Notes under the pieces: generated by a model
Told to the model about the DNA's origin: nothing
Database searches by the model: none
What the model saw: only the letters and a program-made list of their open reading frames with translations
In this document: positions 24,953 through 34,161 of the stretch, in pieces
Layout: each line of letters begins with the position of its first letter
Position numbering within the stretch: the stretch's first letter is position 1
DNA from: Planctomycetaceae bacterium
GTDB taxonomy: Bacteria > Planctomycetota > Planctomycetia > Planctomycetales > Planctomycetaceae
Reading direction: 5' to 3'
NCBI GenBank assembly: GCA_002722955.1
Contig: PBMZ01000145.1
Coordinates: 1-58,545, forward strand
Length of the DNA stretch: 58,545 nucleotides
Program-made: the position numbers and the translations under genes

Positions 24953-25329
24953 GGCGTGTGGATTCGGTCCGTTACCAAACGTTGATTGTTTCTCGATATC
25001 GCTTTGCCGTGATTCGAATGCCACCGATTGACTACTATCGACCCGTAAGAGCTTCAACAGGCACCTCGACAAGGATTCGCTGCCGAACACGAAATTGAGG
25101 CAGCGGTTGACGCGTAGTGGCCTCGGGCTTTGTGTTTTGATGGCGAACAGATTGTTCAGCGAGTAGCAACGACATGTTTGAACGAACCTTAATAGGACGA
25201 TTCGCCGTTCTCGGAAGGTCTTTGTGGCTTGCGTGCCTGTCAGCTTCGCAAGATGGAAACGTACGCTGCGCGCACGTGGTCTTAAAGCTAGGTCAGGTTT
25301 GCACTTTGTCAAATCGGCCGCTTAAGCCA
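24953..25329. other. Region upstream of the PilZ remnant
   Basis: A minus-strand open frame continues through here to 25312, but its sequence is rich in Arg, Leu and Ser without motifs and looks non-coding. No other feature was seen. Confidence 0.4.
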
Positions 25330-26778
25330 TTACTTGCTTGTGCGAAATGAACTTGCCGGTAGACCCGCTTTGTTCGTTAAATTCGGCATGGCCTGATTCG
25401 AGAACGCGTATCGAACGCTTTGCGGTTCTTTGACCTTTTCTGACGAGACGATCACTGTGCTGCCTTCGATCACGGCTTTTGCAGCGTGGAATTCGCCATC
25501 GGTGCCGGAGATTTCGAAGTCGCTGGGTGCTTTACCGTCACGAGTCGAAAGTTCAGTGGCGTGATCAAACTCGACGATCACCTTGCCGTCTTTGATTTGG
25601 CTTCGGCGATACAGGGGCCCCGAAAAAGCGACATCGTGACCGTAATCCTTGGCCAAGGCCCACAATGCCAGCCGTCGGCCGACCTCTTGTTTGTTCTTCG
25701 GATGAATGTCGGTCAAGTTGCCGATGTCCATTGTGACCGCCATACCAGTTCTTGGCAGCGAAAGTGATTTGAGCTGAGCTTCTCGCAAGAACGCAGAATT
25801 CAGCCCTCGGTAATTAAAGGGTGAAATCTGCACAAAGTAAAACGGGAACTCGTGTCCAAACACTGACCTCCATTGAGTAATCATGGTCGAGAATAATTCG
25901 TGGTACTTGTCGGCGCGGCGCGAGTTTCCCTCGCCCTGGTACCAAATGGCGCCCTTGATCTTGACGTTCCTCAGCGGGTGAATCATCCCGTTGTACAACC
26001 GCGAGGGAATCTTTTGATCGGCCTTTTGTGGCAAGTCCGTCGCCTGTTTCGCTTCATTGGTGTAGTTCAACTGCTTTAGACCATCCAAAGGAGTCCAAGC
26101 TTCCGCAGGAGTTCCTCCCCAACTGGCATCGATGATTCCAACCGGTACATTCAGCCGTCGATGAATCTCTCGCGCGAAGAAGTATGCGGTCGAAGCGAAC
26201 GTCGGCACAGTCTCTGGCGAACACTTTTGCCACTGGCAAGCGGCCGGCGGGACACCGTACATCTTGATTCCGCTCTCGACGTCATCCAAAGGCTCCTTGC
26301 TGCTGAAATTGCCCGCTTGGAACAAGCGAATCTCTGGAAAGTTGGCTTGCGAGACTTCGTTCTCAAAGTCCTTGATCCCTGTGTAAGCACCGGAGACCTT
26401 AATCAGTGGCATCTCCATATTAGACTGACCAGAAGCCAACCAAACTTCACCAAACAAGATGTCGTTCAGCGTAACAGTATTCTTGCCAGCAATAATGATC
26501 TTATGAGGCCCGCCGGCGGCACGCGTCTTGAGCATGACGCTCCAATGGCCCTTGTCGTCGGCTTGAGTCTTCGTGATCTTGTCGAGCCAACTGCAAGCAA
26601 CGCGAATCGGCTCGCCAGCGTCAGCCCAACCCCAAACTTTGACTTCACTCTTTTGCTGCAGCACCATGTTCGAGCTGACAACTTTGGGCAATTTCACATC
26701 CGCCGTACAAATTGAGTTGCCGATGAGAACAACAAAAAACAAAAGCAAACATAATGGGTGAATGCGGGTATTTTGCAT
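25330..26778 (-). CDS. Secreted sialate O-acetylesterase (SGNH hydrolase)
   Basis: The 482-residue protein has a signal peptide (about residues 1-26, CLLLFFVVLIGNSICTA). GQSNM near residue 117 provides the nucleophile serine of SGNH/GDSL-type carbohydrate esterases. DIGNLTDIHPKNKQEVG supplies the distal Asp-x-x-His of the catalytic triad, and WYQGEGN and ASWGGTPAE are further family landmarks. Such enzymes remove O-acetyl groups from sialic acids or from plant and algal polysaccharides (xylan, ulvan and similar). Export suggests action on external glycans, in line with the sulfatase and sialidase-like genes upstream. The final beta domain ends at SFRTSK. Start chosen at 26778 because it begins the signal peptide. 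Confidence 0.88.
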   Translation of the reverse strand: MQNTRIHPLCLLLFFVVLIGNSICTADVKLPKVVSSNMVLQQKSEVKVWGWADAGEPIRVACSWLDKITKTQADDKGHWSVMLKTRAAGGPHKIIIAGKNTVTLNDILFGEVWLASGQSNMEMPLIKVSGAYTGIKDFENEVSQANFPEIRLFQAGNFSSKEPLDDVESGIKMYGVPPAACQWQKCSPETVPTFASTAYFFAREIHRRLNVPVGIIDASWGGTPAEAWTPLDGLKQLNYTNEAKQATDLPQKADQKIPSRLYNGMIHPLRNVKIKGAIWYQGEGNSRRADKYHELFSTMITQWRSVFGHEFPFYFVQISPFNYRGLNSAFLREAQLKSLSLPRTGMAVTMDIGNLTDIHPKNKQEVGRRLALWALAKDYGHDVAFSGPLYRRSQIKDGKVIVEFDHATELSTRDGKAPSDFEISGTDGEFHAAKAVIEGSTVIVSSEKVKEPQSVRYAFSNQAMPNLTNKAGLPASSFRTSK

Positions 26779-26906
26779 GTCTGTATCCTTAGCGTGATTT
26801 CAATCCGGCTTCTCGCCACATTCTGACTGTTTTGCCAAGCATTTCAACGGAGCGGCTTGGGCGTTAACGCGTGCGAAGCGAGCACTCGTTCACTACAATC
26901 CCAGTC

Positions 26907-29276
26907 ATGAAAGTCGTGCTAGCGGAAAAACCTTCTGTGGCTCGGGAAATCGCGGCGTTTCTTGGAGCGAACTCGCGGCGCGATGGTTATCTGGAGGGAT
27001 CTGGCTATCAAGTCACGTGGGCGTTCGGGCATCTGGTCACGCTTAAGGAACCCGACGAATACGACGCGTCGCTAAAGAAGTGGACGCTGGAAGACTTGCC
27101 ATTTATCCCAGAACACTTCGAGCTGAAGTTGATTAAAGACAAACGCTCAAAGGCCCAGTTTTCGATCGTCAAGGGCTTGCTAAAGTCGGCCAGCGAAATC
27201 ATCTGTGCGACAGATGCTGGACGCGAAGGCGAGTTGATTTATCGTTACATCGTTAAGCTCAGCGGTTGCGAAAGAAAACCGGCATCCCGTTTGTGGCTTT
27301 CATCGTTGACTCGACAAGCCATCTCTGATGCCTTCAAGAAACTCAAACCGATTGGCGATTTCACGAATTTGTACGACGCCGCGCGTTGTCGGTCCGAGTC
27401 GGATTGGATTGTTGGCTTAAACTCCACTCGCAACTTCACAGTGCGGTTTGGGAAACCGGGGCTGCTTTGGAGCGTTGGTCGCGTTCAGACGCCTGTCTTG
27501 TCCATGATCGTCGAACGAGACGATGAGATTAGCGTCTTTCGGTCTGAAAAGTTTTGGGAGCTGATCACTACATACCGCGAAGCGACTTTTCGTCACACCG
27601 GAGATCGTTTCCTTGCCCAAGACGACGGAGAAAAGATCCTCGAGCAAGTTCGCGGCCACGCCCTCGTCATTCAGAGCGTTCGCAAGAAACGCGAACGATC
27701 ACTGCCGCCGCTCTTACATGATTTGACCGAATTGCAGCGCGAGATGAATCGCCGATTCGGAATGCCAGCCGCGAAGACATTGCAGGTTGCTCAATCGTTG
27801 TATGAGAAGAAATTGCTCACCTATCCGCGAACTGACTCGCGTTATTTAACTCGCGATATGAAAAGTGACGTGCGCGACGCACTTTCGAAACTCGCTAAGA
27901 TCAAAGCGACTGAGATCTCCAAGTTGGACCTCGGCAAGCTGAACTTCTCGGCACGCATCATCAATGACAAGAAGGTCAGCGATCACCACGCCATCATCCC
28001 AACGGGCCAAGTGCCGTCATCGCTGCCGCCGGACGAGCAGAAAGTTTGGGATGCTGTCGTGACTCGATTCATTGCCGCCTTCTATCCGCCTTGCCTCAAA
28101 GATGTAACCACTGTCGACGCGATCTCGAACCAAATCCCGTTTCGTGCGCGTGGCACCGAAATTGTTGACCCCGGCTGGACAGTGCTCGAAAAGCGAAAGC
28201 CCAAAGACAAGAAAGACGACGAGACACAACAGGAGATGCCATCATTTCGTGTTGGTGAGCGAGGCCCTCACGACCCGACGCTCAAGGAAGGCGAAACGAA
28301 ACCACCGAAGCATTTCACCGAGAACTCGCTGCTGGCGATGATGGAAACCGCTGGCAAATTGGTCGACGACGACGAACTTCGCGAAGCCATGAAAGAACGC
28401 GGCCTGGGAACGCCAGCAACACGTGCGGCCATCATTGAAATACTCTTGAAGCGTCAATACATCACACGTTCGAAGAAGACGCTGCTCGCCACGGACTTGG
28501 GACGTTATCTGATCGCCATCATTCGAGACGACCGATTGAAGTCGCCAGAACTAACCGGACGCTGGGAGGCAAAGTTACGTCAAATTGAAGCCGGCCAAGT
28601 GGAAGCAGCCGAATTCATGGACGAGATTGCCGCTTACACCACCGAGATCATCAACAGTTCCGACCAGCCCGAAGCAGACGAAACCGCGTGGGGCAAATGC
28701 CCAAAGTGCAACAATGCGATCATCCAGGGCAAACGAGGTTTTGGTTGCTCAAAGTGGAAGGACGGTTGTGGCTTCGTGCTTTGGCGTGAGTATCAAAATC
28801 ACGTTTTCAGTGATGAGGAGATTCGTTGCTTGTTGCAATTTGGCAACTTAACGAAGCCGGGCCAAGAAAACGTGATGCTGAAAATGACATCCAGTGGTGC
28901 CGTTGTGCAGATACCCGTCCCCAGCGAAGGCCAGCGAAACAATGGCAAGTCGAAGTGGGGTGGCAAGAAACGCGGTTCGAAAAGATCGTTCGGTAAGAAG
29001 TCCAACAGTAAGAGCAAGTCGATCGGGAATTGCCCGCTTTGCCAAGCGGACGTCGCCGAACAAAAGATCTCGTTCAGTTGCACGAAATGGAAAGAGGGCT
29101 GCAAGTTTGTGATTTGGAAAACCATCGCCGGCAAACGCATTTCGGCTCGCACGGCCAAGACGCTCATTTCCAAAGGCGCAACGTCGACACTGAAAGGCTT
29201 TCAATCCAAGGCCGGAAAGCCGTTTGCCGCAAAGCTAAAGTTGGTCGAAGGCAAGGTTGAGATGGAGTTTGACTGA
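26907..29276 (+). CDS. topB: DNA topoisomerase III (type IA), with two C-terminal zinc ribbons
   Basis: The ATG at 26907 gives 789 residues starting MKVVLAEKPSVAREIA, the Toprim strand of type IA topoisomerases, with the acidic CATDAGREGELIYR motif soon after. LTYPRTDSRYL carries the catalytic tyrosine (about Tyr306) that forms the covalent bond to DNA. PATRAAIIEILLKRQYI marks the end of the core. The C-terminal 180 residues hold two zinc-ribbon units (CPKCNNA...FGCSKWKDGC and CPLCQAD...FSCTKWKEGC) joined by a lysine/serine-rich linker. The protein relaxes negative supercoils and decatenates strands, often with a RecQ helicase. An upstream in-frame ATG at 26871 would add a 12-residue leader without conservation. 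It is convergent with the glycyl-tRNA synthetase gene and stops 18 bases before that gene's stop. Confidence 0.95.
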   Translation: MKVVLAEKPSVAREIAAFLGANSRRDGYLEGSGYQVTWAFGHLVTLKEPDEYDASLKKWTLEDLPFIPEHFELKLIKDKRSKAQFSIVKGLLKSASEIICATDAGREGELIYRYIVKLSGCERKPASRLWLSSLTRQAISDAFKKLKPIGDFTNLYDAARCRSESDWIVGLNSTRNFTVRFGKPGLLWSVGRVQTPVLSMIVERDDEISVFRSEKFWELITTYREATFRHTGDRFLAQDDGEKILEQVRGHALVIQSVRKKRERSLPPLLHDLTELQREMNRRFGMPAAKTLQVAQSLYEKKLLTYPRTDSRYLTRDMKSDVRDALSKLAKIKATEISKLDLGKLNFSARIINDKKVSDHHAIIPTGQVPSSLPPDEQKVWDAVVTRFIAAFYPPCLKDVTTVDAISNQIPFRARGTEIVDPGWTVLEKRKPKDKKDDETQQEMPSFRVGERGPHDPTLKEGETKPPKHFTENSLLAMMETAGKLVDDDELREAMKERGLGTPATRAAIIEILLKRQYITRSKKTLLATDLGRYLIAIIRDDRLKSPELTGRWEAKLRQIEAGQVEAAEFMDEIAAYTTEIINSSDQPEADETAWGKCPKCNNAIIQGKRGFGCSKWKDGCGFVLWREYQNHVFSDEEIRCLLQFGNLTKPGQENVMLKMTSSGAVVQIPVPSEGQRNNGKSKWGGKKRGSKRSFGKKSNSKSKSIGNCPLCQADVAEQKISFSCTKWKEGCKFVIWKTIAGKRISARTAKTLISKGATSTLKGFQSKAGKPFAAKLKLVEGKVEMEFD

Positions 29277-29294
29277 GTCGTTTGACACCAACAA

Positions 29295-30920
29295 TCACAC
29301 GCGAAGTCGACGTGAGATTTCATCGACAAGCTCGCTTGTCTTCACGCGAACTTGATCCAGCGTGTCTCGATCACGCAACGTGACTGTGTCGTCGGCTGCA
29401 GTGTCGCCGTCGATGGTGATGCAGAACGGGGTGCCAATTTCGTCTTGCTGGCGGTATCGCTTTCCGATGGCGCCTTGCTGCGAGTAGATCGCGGCAATGC
29501 CAGCAGACTTCAGTTCGCGATAGATGTCCGCAGCCCTCTCGGGCATGCCCTCTTTCTTGATCAACGGGAAGACGGCGGCCTTCACGGGTGCCAACTTCGG
29601 ATGGAACCTCATAACGGTACGCTTTTGCATCTTGCCCTTGTCGTCAGGCTGTTCGTCCTCGAAGTAAGCTTCACACATGAAGGCCAAGGTCGCACGATCG
29701 GCGCCAGCAGCAGGTTCGATAACGTGGGGCACGAAGCGTTCACGGGTTTGATCGTTGAAGTAGCTCAGGTCTTTGCCGCTGCCTTTGTACTTCGGTTTGC
29801 CGTCTTCATCGTTTTGAACAACCAGACAGTCGTCTTCGCGAACAAGCTTGCCTTCCATATGCGACCGCAAGTCAAAGTCGCCTCGGTGGGCGATGCCTTC
29901 CAACTCGCCATACTCGCCCTGTGCCAAGAACGGAAAAGCGTACTCGACGTCCGCAGTGCCAACGGAGTAGTGTGCCAACTCTTCTTGGGTGTGATCGCGC
30001 AGGATTAAGTTGTCGCTGCCGATGCCAAGATTCACGTACCACGCATAGCGACGGTCTCGCCAATAAGTGTACCAGTCGCGCGACGCATCCGGGTGGCAGA
30101 AAAACTCCATCTCCATCTGCTCGAACTCACGCGACCGAAACGTGAAGTTCCGCGGCGTGATCTCGTTGCGAAAGCTTTTGCCGATTTGGGCAATGCCGAA
30201 GGGAATCTTAACGCGGCTGCTGTCGACGACGTTCTTGAAGTTCACGAACATGCCTTGAGCTGTTTCTGGCCGCAAGAAGGCGGTGCCTTCTTCTTCGGTT
30301 GATAGCGCACCGATGACCGTCTTAAACATGAGATTGAATTCACGTGGTTCAGTCAATGTGCCAGGCTCATCGACATCGGGTGCGACGACTTCGTCGAAAC
30401 TGCCGATTTCAGTGATCGGCAGCATGTCCTCAGTCTCCCAGCTAATCTTGTCGAGGTACTTCTTCTTCATGCCGAAAACTTTGAGTGCCTTCGCATTGAC
30501 TTGATCAAAGCCAGCGTCATCCGATTCGATCGTCGTGAAAAACAAACGCCGACCTTCATGCTCACCCCATCGACCGCGCAGGTGATCAAAGCGATATCGT
30601 TTTTTTGACTCGCGACAATCAACCATCATATCGTGGAACAGATCGTAGTGGCCCGAACACTTCCAGACCTGTGGATGCATGATCAAAGAGGTCTCGATGC
30701 CCGTCATTTGAAACGTGGTCGGCGCGCCTTCGCGAACAGTCAATTCGTCGTGGTTCGTGATCATGTCACTCCACCACGCCTCGCGCACGTTGCGCTTTAG
30801 CTCGACACCAAGAGGGCCGTAGTCCCAAAATCCTTGCAAGCCGCCGTAGATATCCGACGACTGAAACAAGAAACCTCGCCGTTTACACAGCGAGACGATT
30901 GTTTCCATTTTCTTGTCCAT
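29295..30920 (-). CDS. glyQS: Glycyl-tRNA synthetase (alpha2-type, class II)
   Basis: The 541-residue protein has the eukaryote-like dimeric GlyRS pattern. MDKKMETIVSLCKRRGFLFQSSDIYGG opens the catalytic domain, DYGPLGVELKRN forms motif 1, and TFRSREFEQMEMEFF with the preceding FRNEI is motif 2. The C-terminal anticodon-binding domain begins about residue 440 (LAPVKAAVFPLIKKEGMPE). It attaches glycine to tRNA-Gly. At 541 residues it is somewhat longer than most bacterial single-chain forms (about 460-510). It lacks the separate beta subunit used by enterobacterial GlyRS. Start at 30920 fits the first conserved residues. The next gene downstream on the opposite strand is topB. Confidence 0.95.
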   Translation of the reverse strand: MDKKMETIVSLCKRRGFLFQSSDIYGGLQGFWDYGPLGVELKRNVREAWWSDMITNHDELTVREGAPTTFQMTGIETSLIMHPQVWKCSGHYDLFHDMMVDCRESKKRYRFDHLRGRWGEHEGRRLFFTTIESDDAGFDQVNAKALKVFGMKKKYLDKISWETEDMLPITEIGSFDEVVAPDVDEPGTLTEPREFNLMFKTVIGALSTEEEGTAFLRPETAQGMFVNFKNVVDSSRVKIPFGIAQIGKSFRNEITPRNFTFRSREFEQMEMEFFCHPDASRDWYTYWRDRRYAWYVNLGIGSDNLILRDHTQEELAHYSVGTADVEYAFPFLAQGEYGELEGIAHRGDFDLRSHMEGKLVREDDCLVVQNDEDGKPKYKGSGKDLSYFNDQTRERFVPHVIEPAAGADRATLAFMCEAYFEDEQPDDKGKMQKRTVMRFHPKLAPVKAAVFPLIKKEGMPERAADIYRELKSAGIAAIYSQQGAIGKRYRQQDEIGTPFCITIDGDTAADDTVTLRDRDTLDQVRVKTSELVDEISRRLRV

Positions 30921-30967
30921 TTTGGACGTTCCTTAATTGTTTTCGTGGGCCGCTTGTGTGATAGGCC

Positions 30968-31147
30968 CTATAAGAAATGGACCACGCCCCAGATTGTTCG
31001 TCCGACGACGATCCAAAATAAAATGCCGACCCCAATCGGTCCGTGATCTTCGAGTTTCACGTCCTTGCCTGGCCGGAGCGTTCGTAGGATGAAATACCCT
31101 GGCGTTCTAATTGCCAGCTCGAACAGAATCTCGAAGACAAACTCCAT
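30968..31147 (-). CDS. Small single-pass membrane protein, unrecognised
   Basis: The chosen ATG at 31147 gives 59 residues with an N-terminal amphipathic helix (EFVFEILFELAIRTPGYFILRTLRPGK) and one membrane segment (GVGILFWIVVGRTIWGVVHFL) at the C-terminus. Its sequence resembles short uncharacterised membrane proteins seen in planctomycete genomes. No function can be assigned. The longer open frame reaching 31405 has an upstream part with poor coding character and is rejected. It is 47 bases upstream of the glyQS start on the same strand and could be co-transcribed with it. Confidence 0.6.
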   Translation of the reverse strand: MEFVFEILFELAIRTPGYFILRTLRPGKDVKLEDHGPIGVGILFWIVVGRTIWGVVHFL

Positions 31148-31319
31148 GGCGGGCGATAATAGAGTCACCGCGAAGGTGCCGCAAGCCTGCTTCGATCGGT
31201 GGCAGTTTTTGATGAACCGACTGCTAGTGCACCCTCTACTACCATTGATACATGACAAATATTGACAATAATTTGCAACCTGTCTAGTTTGGTAAAGACG
31301 AGAAAATGAGGATCGATTG

Positions 31320-31568
31320 ATGGGAAGCTCACTAAATCTGTCCCTGACGGATGAGTTAAGGTCATTCATTGACGAAAACTGTGGCGATGGCACACTGTAC
31401 GCCACACCAAGCGAGTTCGTGCGCGATGTGTTGCGAGAGAAAAAACAACAGATAGATGCAGAGGAAATTCGTCAAGGTATTCTGGAGGGGCTCCATGACG
31501 CCGTCGAGGGACGTATTGTTGAATTCAACGGCGACCTGAAATCTCTAATTGATGAGCCCGGCGAATGA
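31320..31568 (+). CDS. parD: ParD-like antitoxin (ribbon-helix-helix)
   Basis: The ATG at 31320, eight bases after GAGG, gives an 82-residue protein beginning MGSSLNLSLTDELRSFIDENC. The short N-terminal strand followed by helices fits the ribbon-helix-helix DNA-binding fold of ParD/CopG antitoxins. YATPSEFVRDVLRE is the characteristic second-helix motif. The acidic C-terminal half would wrap the toxin. It overlaps the next gene by four bases (ATGA), a typical antitoxin-toxin arrangement. It should repress its own promoter and neutralise the downstream toxin. In-frame TTG at 31317 would add one residue. Confidence 0.85.
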   Translation: MGSSLNLSLTDELRSFIDENCGDGTLYATPSEFVRDVLREKKQQIDAEEIRQGILEGLHDAVEGRIVEFNGDLKSLIDEPGE

Positions 31569-31954
31569 GCAAACAACGCCGACCTGCAAAGCTCTTCTTA
31601 ACGGAACGTGCGCGCAAGGACATTGCGACAATCCGGAAGTATTCGATCGAGAATTGGGGAAAGAAAACCGCTGAGCGCTATATCGACGATTTTCAATCCG
31701 CATTCGATCGGATCAAGACGCATCCGAATCTTCTTCAGTCAGTTTCGAACCTGCACGAGTCATTAAGATTCTACCGAGTCAACCAGCATGTACTTGTCTG
31801 CTCTGTTCGGCCGCAAGCAACCATCGTTGTCAGTGTGTTCCACGGCCGTATGGATGTTGCTTCAAAACTGAGTGAGCTAAGCCCGACTTTGGAAGACGAA
31901 GTCGATCTACTGATCAGTAAGCTCCATCAAAAGACTCGTCGGCGCAAACACTAA
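31565..31954 (+). CDS. parE: ParE/RelE-family toxin
   Basis: The 129-residue basic protein has the RelE/ParE fold pattern: KLFLTERARKDIATIRKYSIENWG, then the helix AERYIDDFQSAFDRIKTHPNL, and the strand RFYRVNQHVLVCSVRP followed by VVSVFHGRMD. ParE members poison DNA gyrase while RelE relatives cleave mRNA; the sequence fits the ParE side better through its RxxR/HxR C-terminal strand, but this is not certain. The start ATG at 31565 overlaps the antitoxin stop, so the pair is translationally coupled. The C-terminus ends with a basic TRRRKH tail. It is located between convergent housekeeping genes, where such pairs are often inserted horizontally. Confidence 0.85.
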   Translation: MSKQRRPAKLFLTERARKDIATIRKYSIENWGKKTAERYIDDFQSAFDRIKTHPNLLQSVSNLHESLRFYRVNQHVLVCSVRPQATIVVSVFHGRMDVASKLSELSPTLEDEVDLLISKLHQKTRRRKH

Positions 31955-31972
31955 GTCTCTTGCAGGTGACCT

Positions 31973-33154
31973 TTAGACACCGAACTCCTTGGCCGTGTTC
32001 GCGACCGCCTGGGCAATCTGAGGAGCGACGCTGCGGTCCAGTGGATCGGGCAAGATAAAGTCCGTCTTCGGTTCGGGAACAGTCGCGGCGAGAGCGTGGG
32101 CCGCGGCGATTTTCATGGACTCATCGATGCGTTTGGCTCCGGCATCCAAGGCGCCGCGGAAGATGCCAGGAAAGACCAACACGTTGTTAACTTGATTCGG
32201 GAAGTCACTTCGGCCAGTCCCCACGACAGCCGCTCCCGCTTCCTTGGCCACATCGGGCATGATTTCAGGAATCGGATTCGCCATTGCCAGGATGATGGGA
32301 TTGTCGGCCATACGGCGGATGTCGTCTCCACTCAAGATGTCGCCTTTGCTAACGCCGATGAAGACGTCGGCGTCTTGCAAGACGTCTTGCAGCGAGCCTT
32401 CACGGTTTTCTCGGTTCGTGTAATTCAGCAATTCTCGTTTGTAGTTGTTCAGATTGTCGCGATCCTTGTGGATGGCTCCGCGAGAATCACAGATGACGAC
32501 GTCTTTCACTGGCATGCACAAGCTGGGATCGTGGCCGACACAACGTAGCAGCTTGGCAATGGCCGAGCCTGCGGCACCAGCACCGTTGATGACAACGCGC
32601 AGGTCGGTGATTTCTCGCCCCACGACTTTCGCCGCGTTGATCAAACCAGCAACAAGCACGATGGCCGTTCCATGCTGATCGTCGTGAAAGACGGGGATGC
32701 CGAGGTCTTGCAATCGATTCTCGACCTCGAAGCAGCGCGGCGCTCCGATGTCCTCAAGATTGATGCCGCCAAAAACGGGTGCAATTCGACGAACCGTGAT
32801 GACGATCTCGTCAACGTCTTGCGTGTCGACACAAATTGGAAACGCGTCGATGTTGGCAAACTCACGGAACAAGAGCGCTTTGCCTTCCATGACCGGGATC
32901 GCCGCATGGGCACCGATATTTCCAAGCCCCAAAACAGCCGAGCCGTCGCTGACGACGGCAACGGTGTTTCGTTTGATCGTTAGATCGCGAGCCTTCGACG
33001 TGTCTTCGGCAATCACCTCGCAGGGCCGAGCGACTCCGGGAGTATACGCCAGCGATAAGTCGTCCCGACTCGCCACGGGCATCTTGTTGTAGATACCAAT
33101 CTTTCCGCGAAGTTGTTCGTGAACGATCAAACTGCGTTCAAAGAAGTCGGCCAT
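31973..33154 (-). CDS. Malate dehydrogenase, oxaloacetate-decarboxylating (short-form malic enzyme)
   Basis: The 393-residue protein has LSLAYTPGVARPCE near the N-terminus, the catalytic and substrate segment of malic enzyme. FGGINLEDIGAPRCFEVE and HDDQHGTAIVLVAGL carry the divalent-metal and substrate residues, and VVINGAGAAGSAIAKLL is the NAD(P)-binding loop. It converts malate to pyruvate and CO2 with reduction of NAD(P), feeding central metabolism. It is the short form without the phosphotransacetylase-like domain found in larger bacterial versions. The gene stops 18 bases from the toxin stop on the other strand. Cofactor preference between NAD and NADP cannot be judged here. Confidence 0.92.
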   Translation of the reverse strand: MADFFERSLIVHEQLRGKIGIYNKMPVASRDDLSLAYTPGVARPCEVIAEDTSKARDLTIKRNTVAVVSDGSAVLGLGNIGAHAAIPVMEGKALLFREFANIDAFPICVDTQDVDEIVITVRRIAPVFGGINLEDIGAPRCFEVENRLQDLGIPVFHDDQHGTAIVLVAGLINAAKVVGREITDLRVVINGAGAAGSAIAKLLRCVGHDPSLCMPVKDVVICDSRGAIHKDRDNLNNYKRELLNYTNRENREGSLQDVLQDADVFIGVSKGDILSGDDIRRMADNPIILAMANPIPEIMPDVAKEAGAAVVGTGRSDFPNQVNNVLVFPGIFRGALDAGAKRIDESMKIAAAHALAATVPEPKTDFILPDPLDRSVAPQIAQAVANTAKEFGV

Positions 33155-33199
33155 GTCGTCAATCCTTGGAGGGGCTATCGGATCTGAGATCGGTGGTGG

Positions 33200-33913
33200 T
33201 TACTCTTCTTTTTTTTCTTTGCGGGACTTCACTTCGGGAGACTCTTCGTCCTTCTCTTTGGCTCCAAAAGAAGTTCGCAGCGCCGTTGCTGCCGCAGTGA
33301 TTGTCTCCTTTGGTCCGGTCAGCTTTAGGAAGTAAGTTCCCTTGCGTTCCTTGCCCACTTCCAACGCCAAAATGACTCCCAGCATGCGTGCATTGGGCAC
33401 AGGCTTTGTTTGACGGCGAATTGGCGGTCCGATCGGCTTGTTGTAAGTCCCAGTGACGTCAACGATTACGTATTCGCCCGATGTCGACTTCGCAGTTGAG
33501 AGCTTGTATTTGACGTCTTTGCTGTCAAATTGGCCAATCCAACGTTCGGCATTGGCTTTCACTCCGCCACCGCCGCCGCCGAAGTTGAAGATGCCCAACT
33601 CGCCGTCTTCCTTGTCCTTGCCTACGGCGGGAATGTCAAAGTGGCCGAGTCGCAGACGACTGGACGGCTCTTTTTGCTTCCAAGTTACGGGGACGTTTAA
33701 GACAAGGTCGCGCAGCTTGACTTCCCGAGTCTTAACGGGCTTTTCTTTCTTCTCGGATTTCTCTTCCTTCTTTTCCGAACCAACGTCCTTCTTCGCGTCG
33801 GCTTTCTTCTTCGAGCCAGCGTCTTTTTTTGCTTTGTCATCTGCACTTGCGACGCAAGACATCGCGGCGATCAGCAGCATACACACGAAGGTATGGAATC
33901 GTTTTGTAGGCAT
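33200..33913 (-). CDS. Unrecognised secreted protein with lysine-rich linker
   Basis: The 237-residue product has a signal peptide (VCMLLIAAMSCVASA). A strongly charged lysine/glutamate stretch follows (about residues 25-60), after which comes a beta-rich domain starting KLRDLVLNVPVTWKQKEPSSRLRLG. GELGIFNFGGGGGGVKANAERWIGQF, with a run of six glycines, is conserved in several planctomycete secreted proteins of this kind. A second charged tail of Lys/Glu closes the protein. No enzyme motif is visible. Its start is 45 bases upstream of the malic enzyme start on the same strand and probably on a shared transcript. Function unknown; the fold may be a binding domain. Confidence 0.7.
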   Translation of the reverse strand: MPTKRFHTFVCMLLIAAMSCVASADDKAKKDAGSKKKADAKKDVGSEKKEEKSEKKEKPVKTREVKLRDLVLNVPVTWKQKEPSSRLRLGHFDIPAVGKDKEDGELGIFNFGGGGGGVKANAERWIGQFDSKDVKYKLSTAKSTSGEYVIVDVTGTYNKPIGPPIRRQTKPVPNARMLGVILALEVGKERKGTYFLKLTGPKETITAAATALRTSFGAKEKDEESPEVKSRKEKKEE

Positions 33914-34161
33914 CTTAATCAGTCCTCATATATTGAGATGGGTCAGTGTATTAGTTGGATCAATTTGGTGTTCGTTTGCTGATTCTGAGTGATTGCATAC
34001 TGAATTGCAACGCTCGATTCTGCACGAAACGATAATCCTTGTTGAGAGCATTGGAACTTTGGGCAATTGGTTGTGCTCAAACGACCAAGGCCTACATCAG
34101 AAAGCCATTGACGAACGGCGATCGAACACGTGTAATTGACGGACCTCGCCAGGAGCTTCCT

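Noticed and set aside
29352..30008. A 218-residue plus-strand frame
   Set aside because: Opposite strand of glycyl-tRNA synthetase, which is a clear housekeeping gene.
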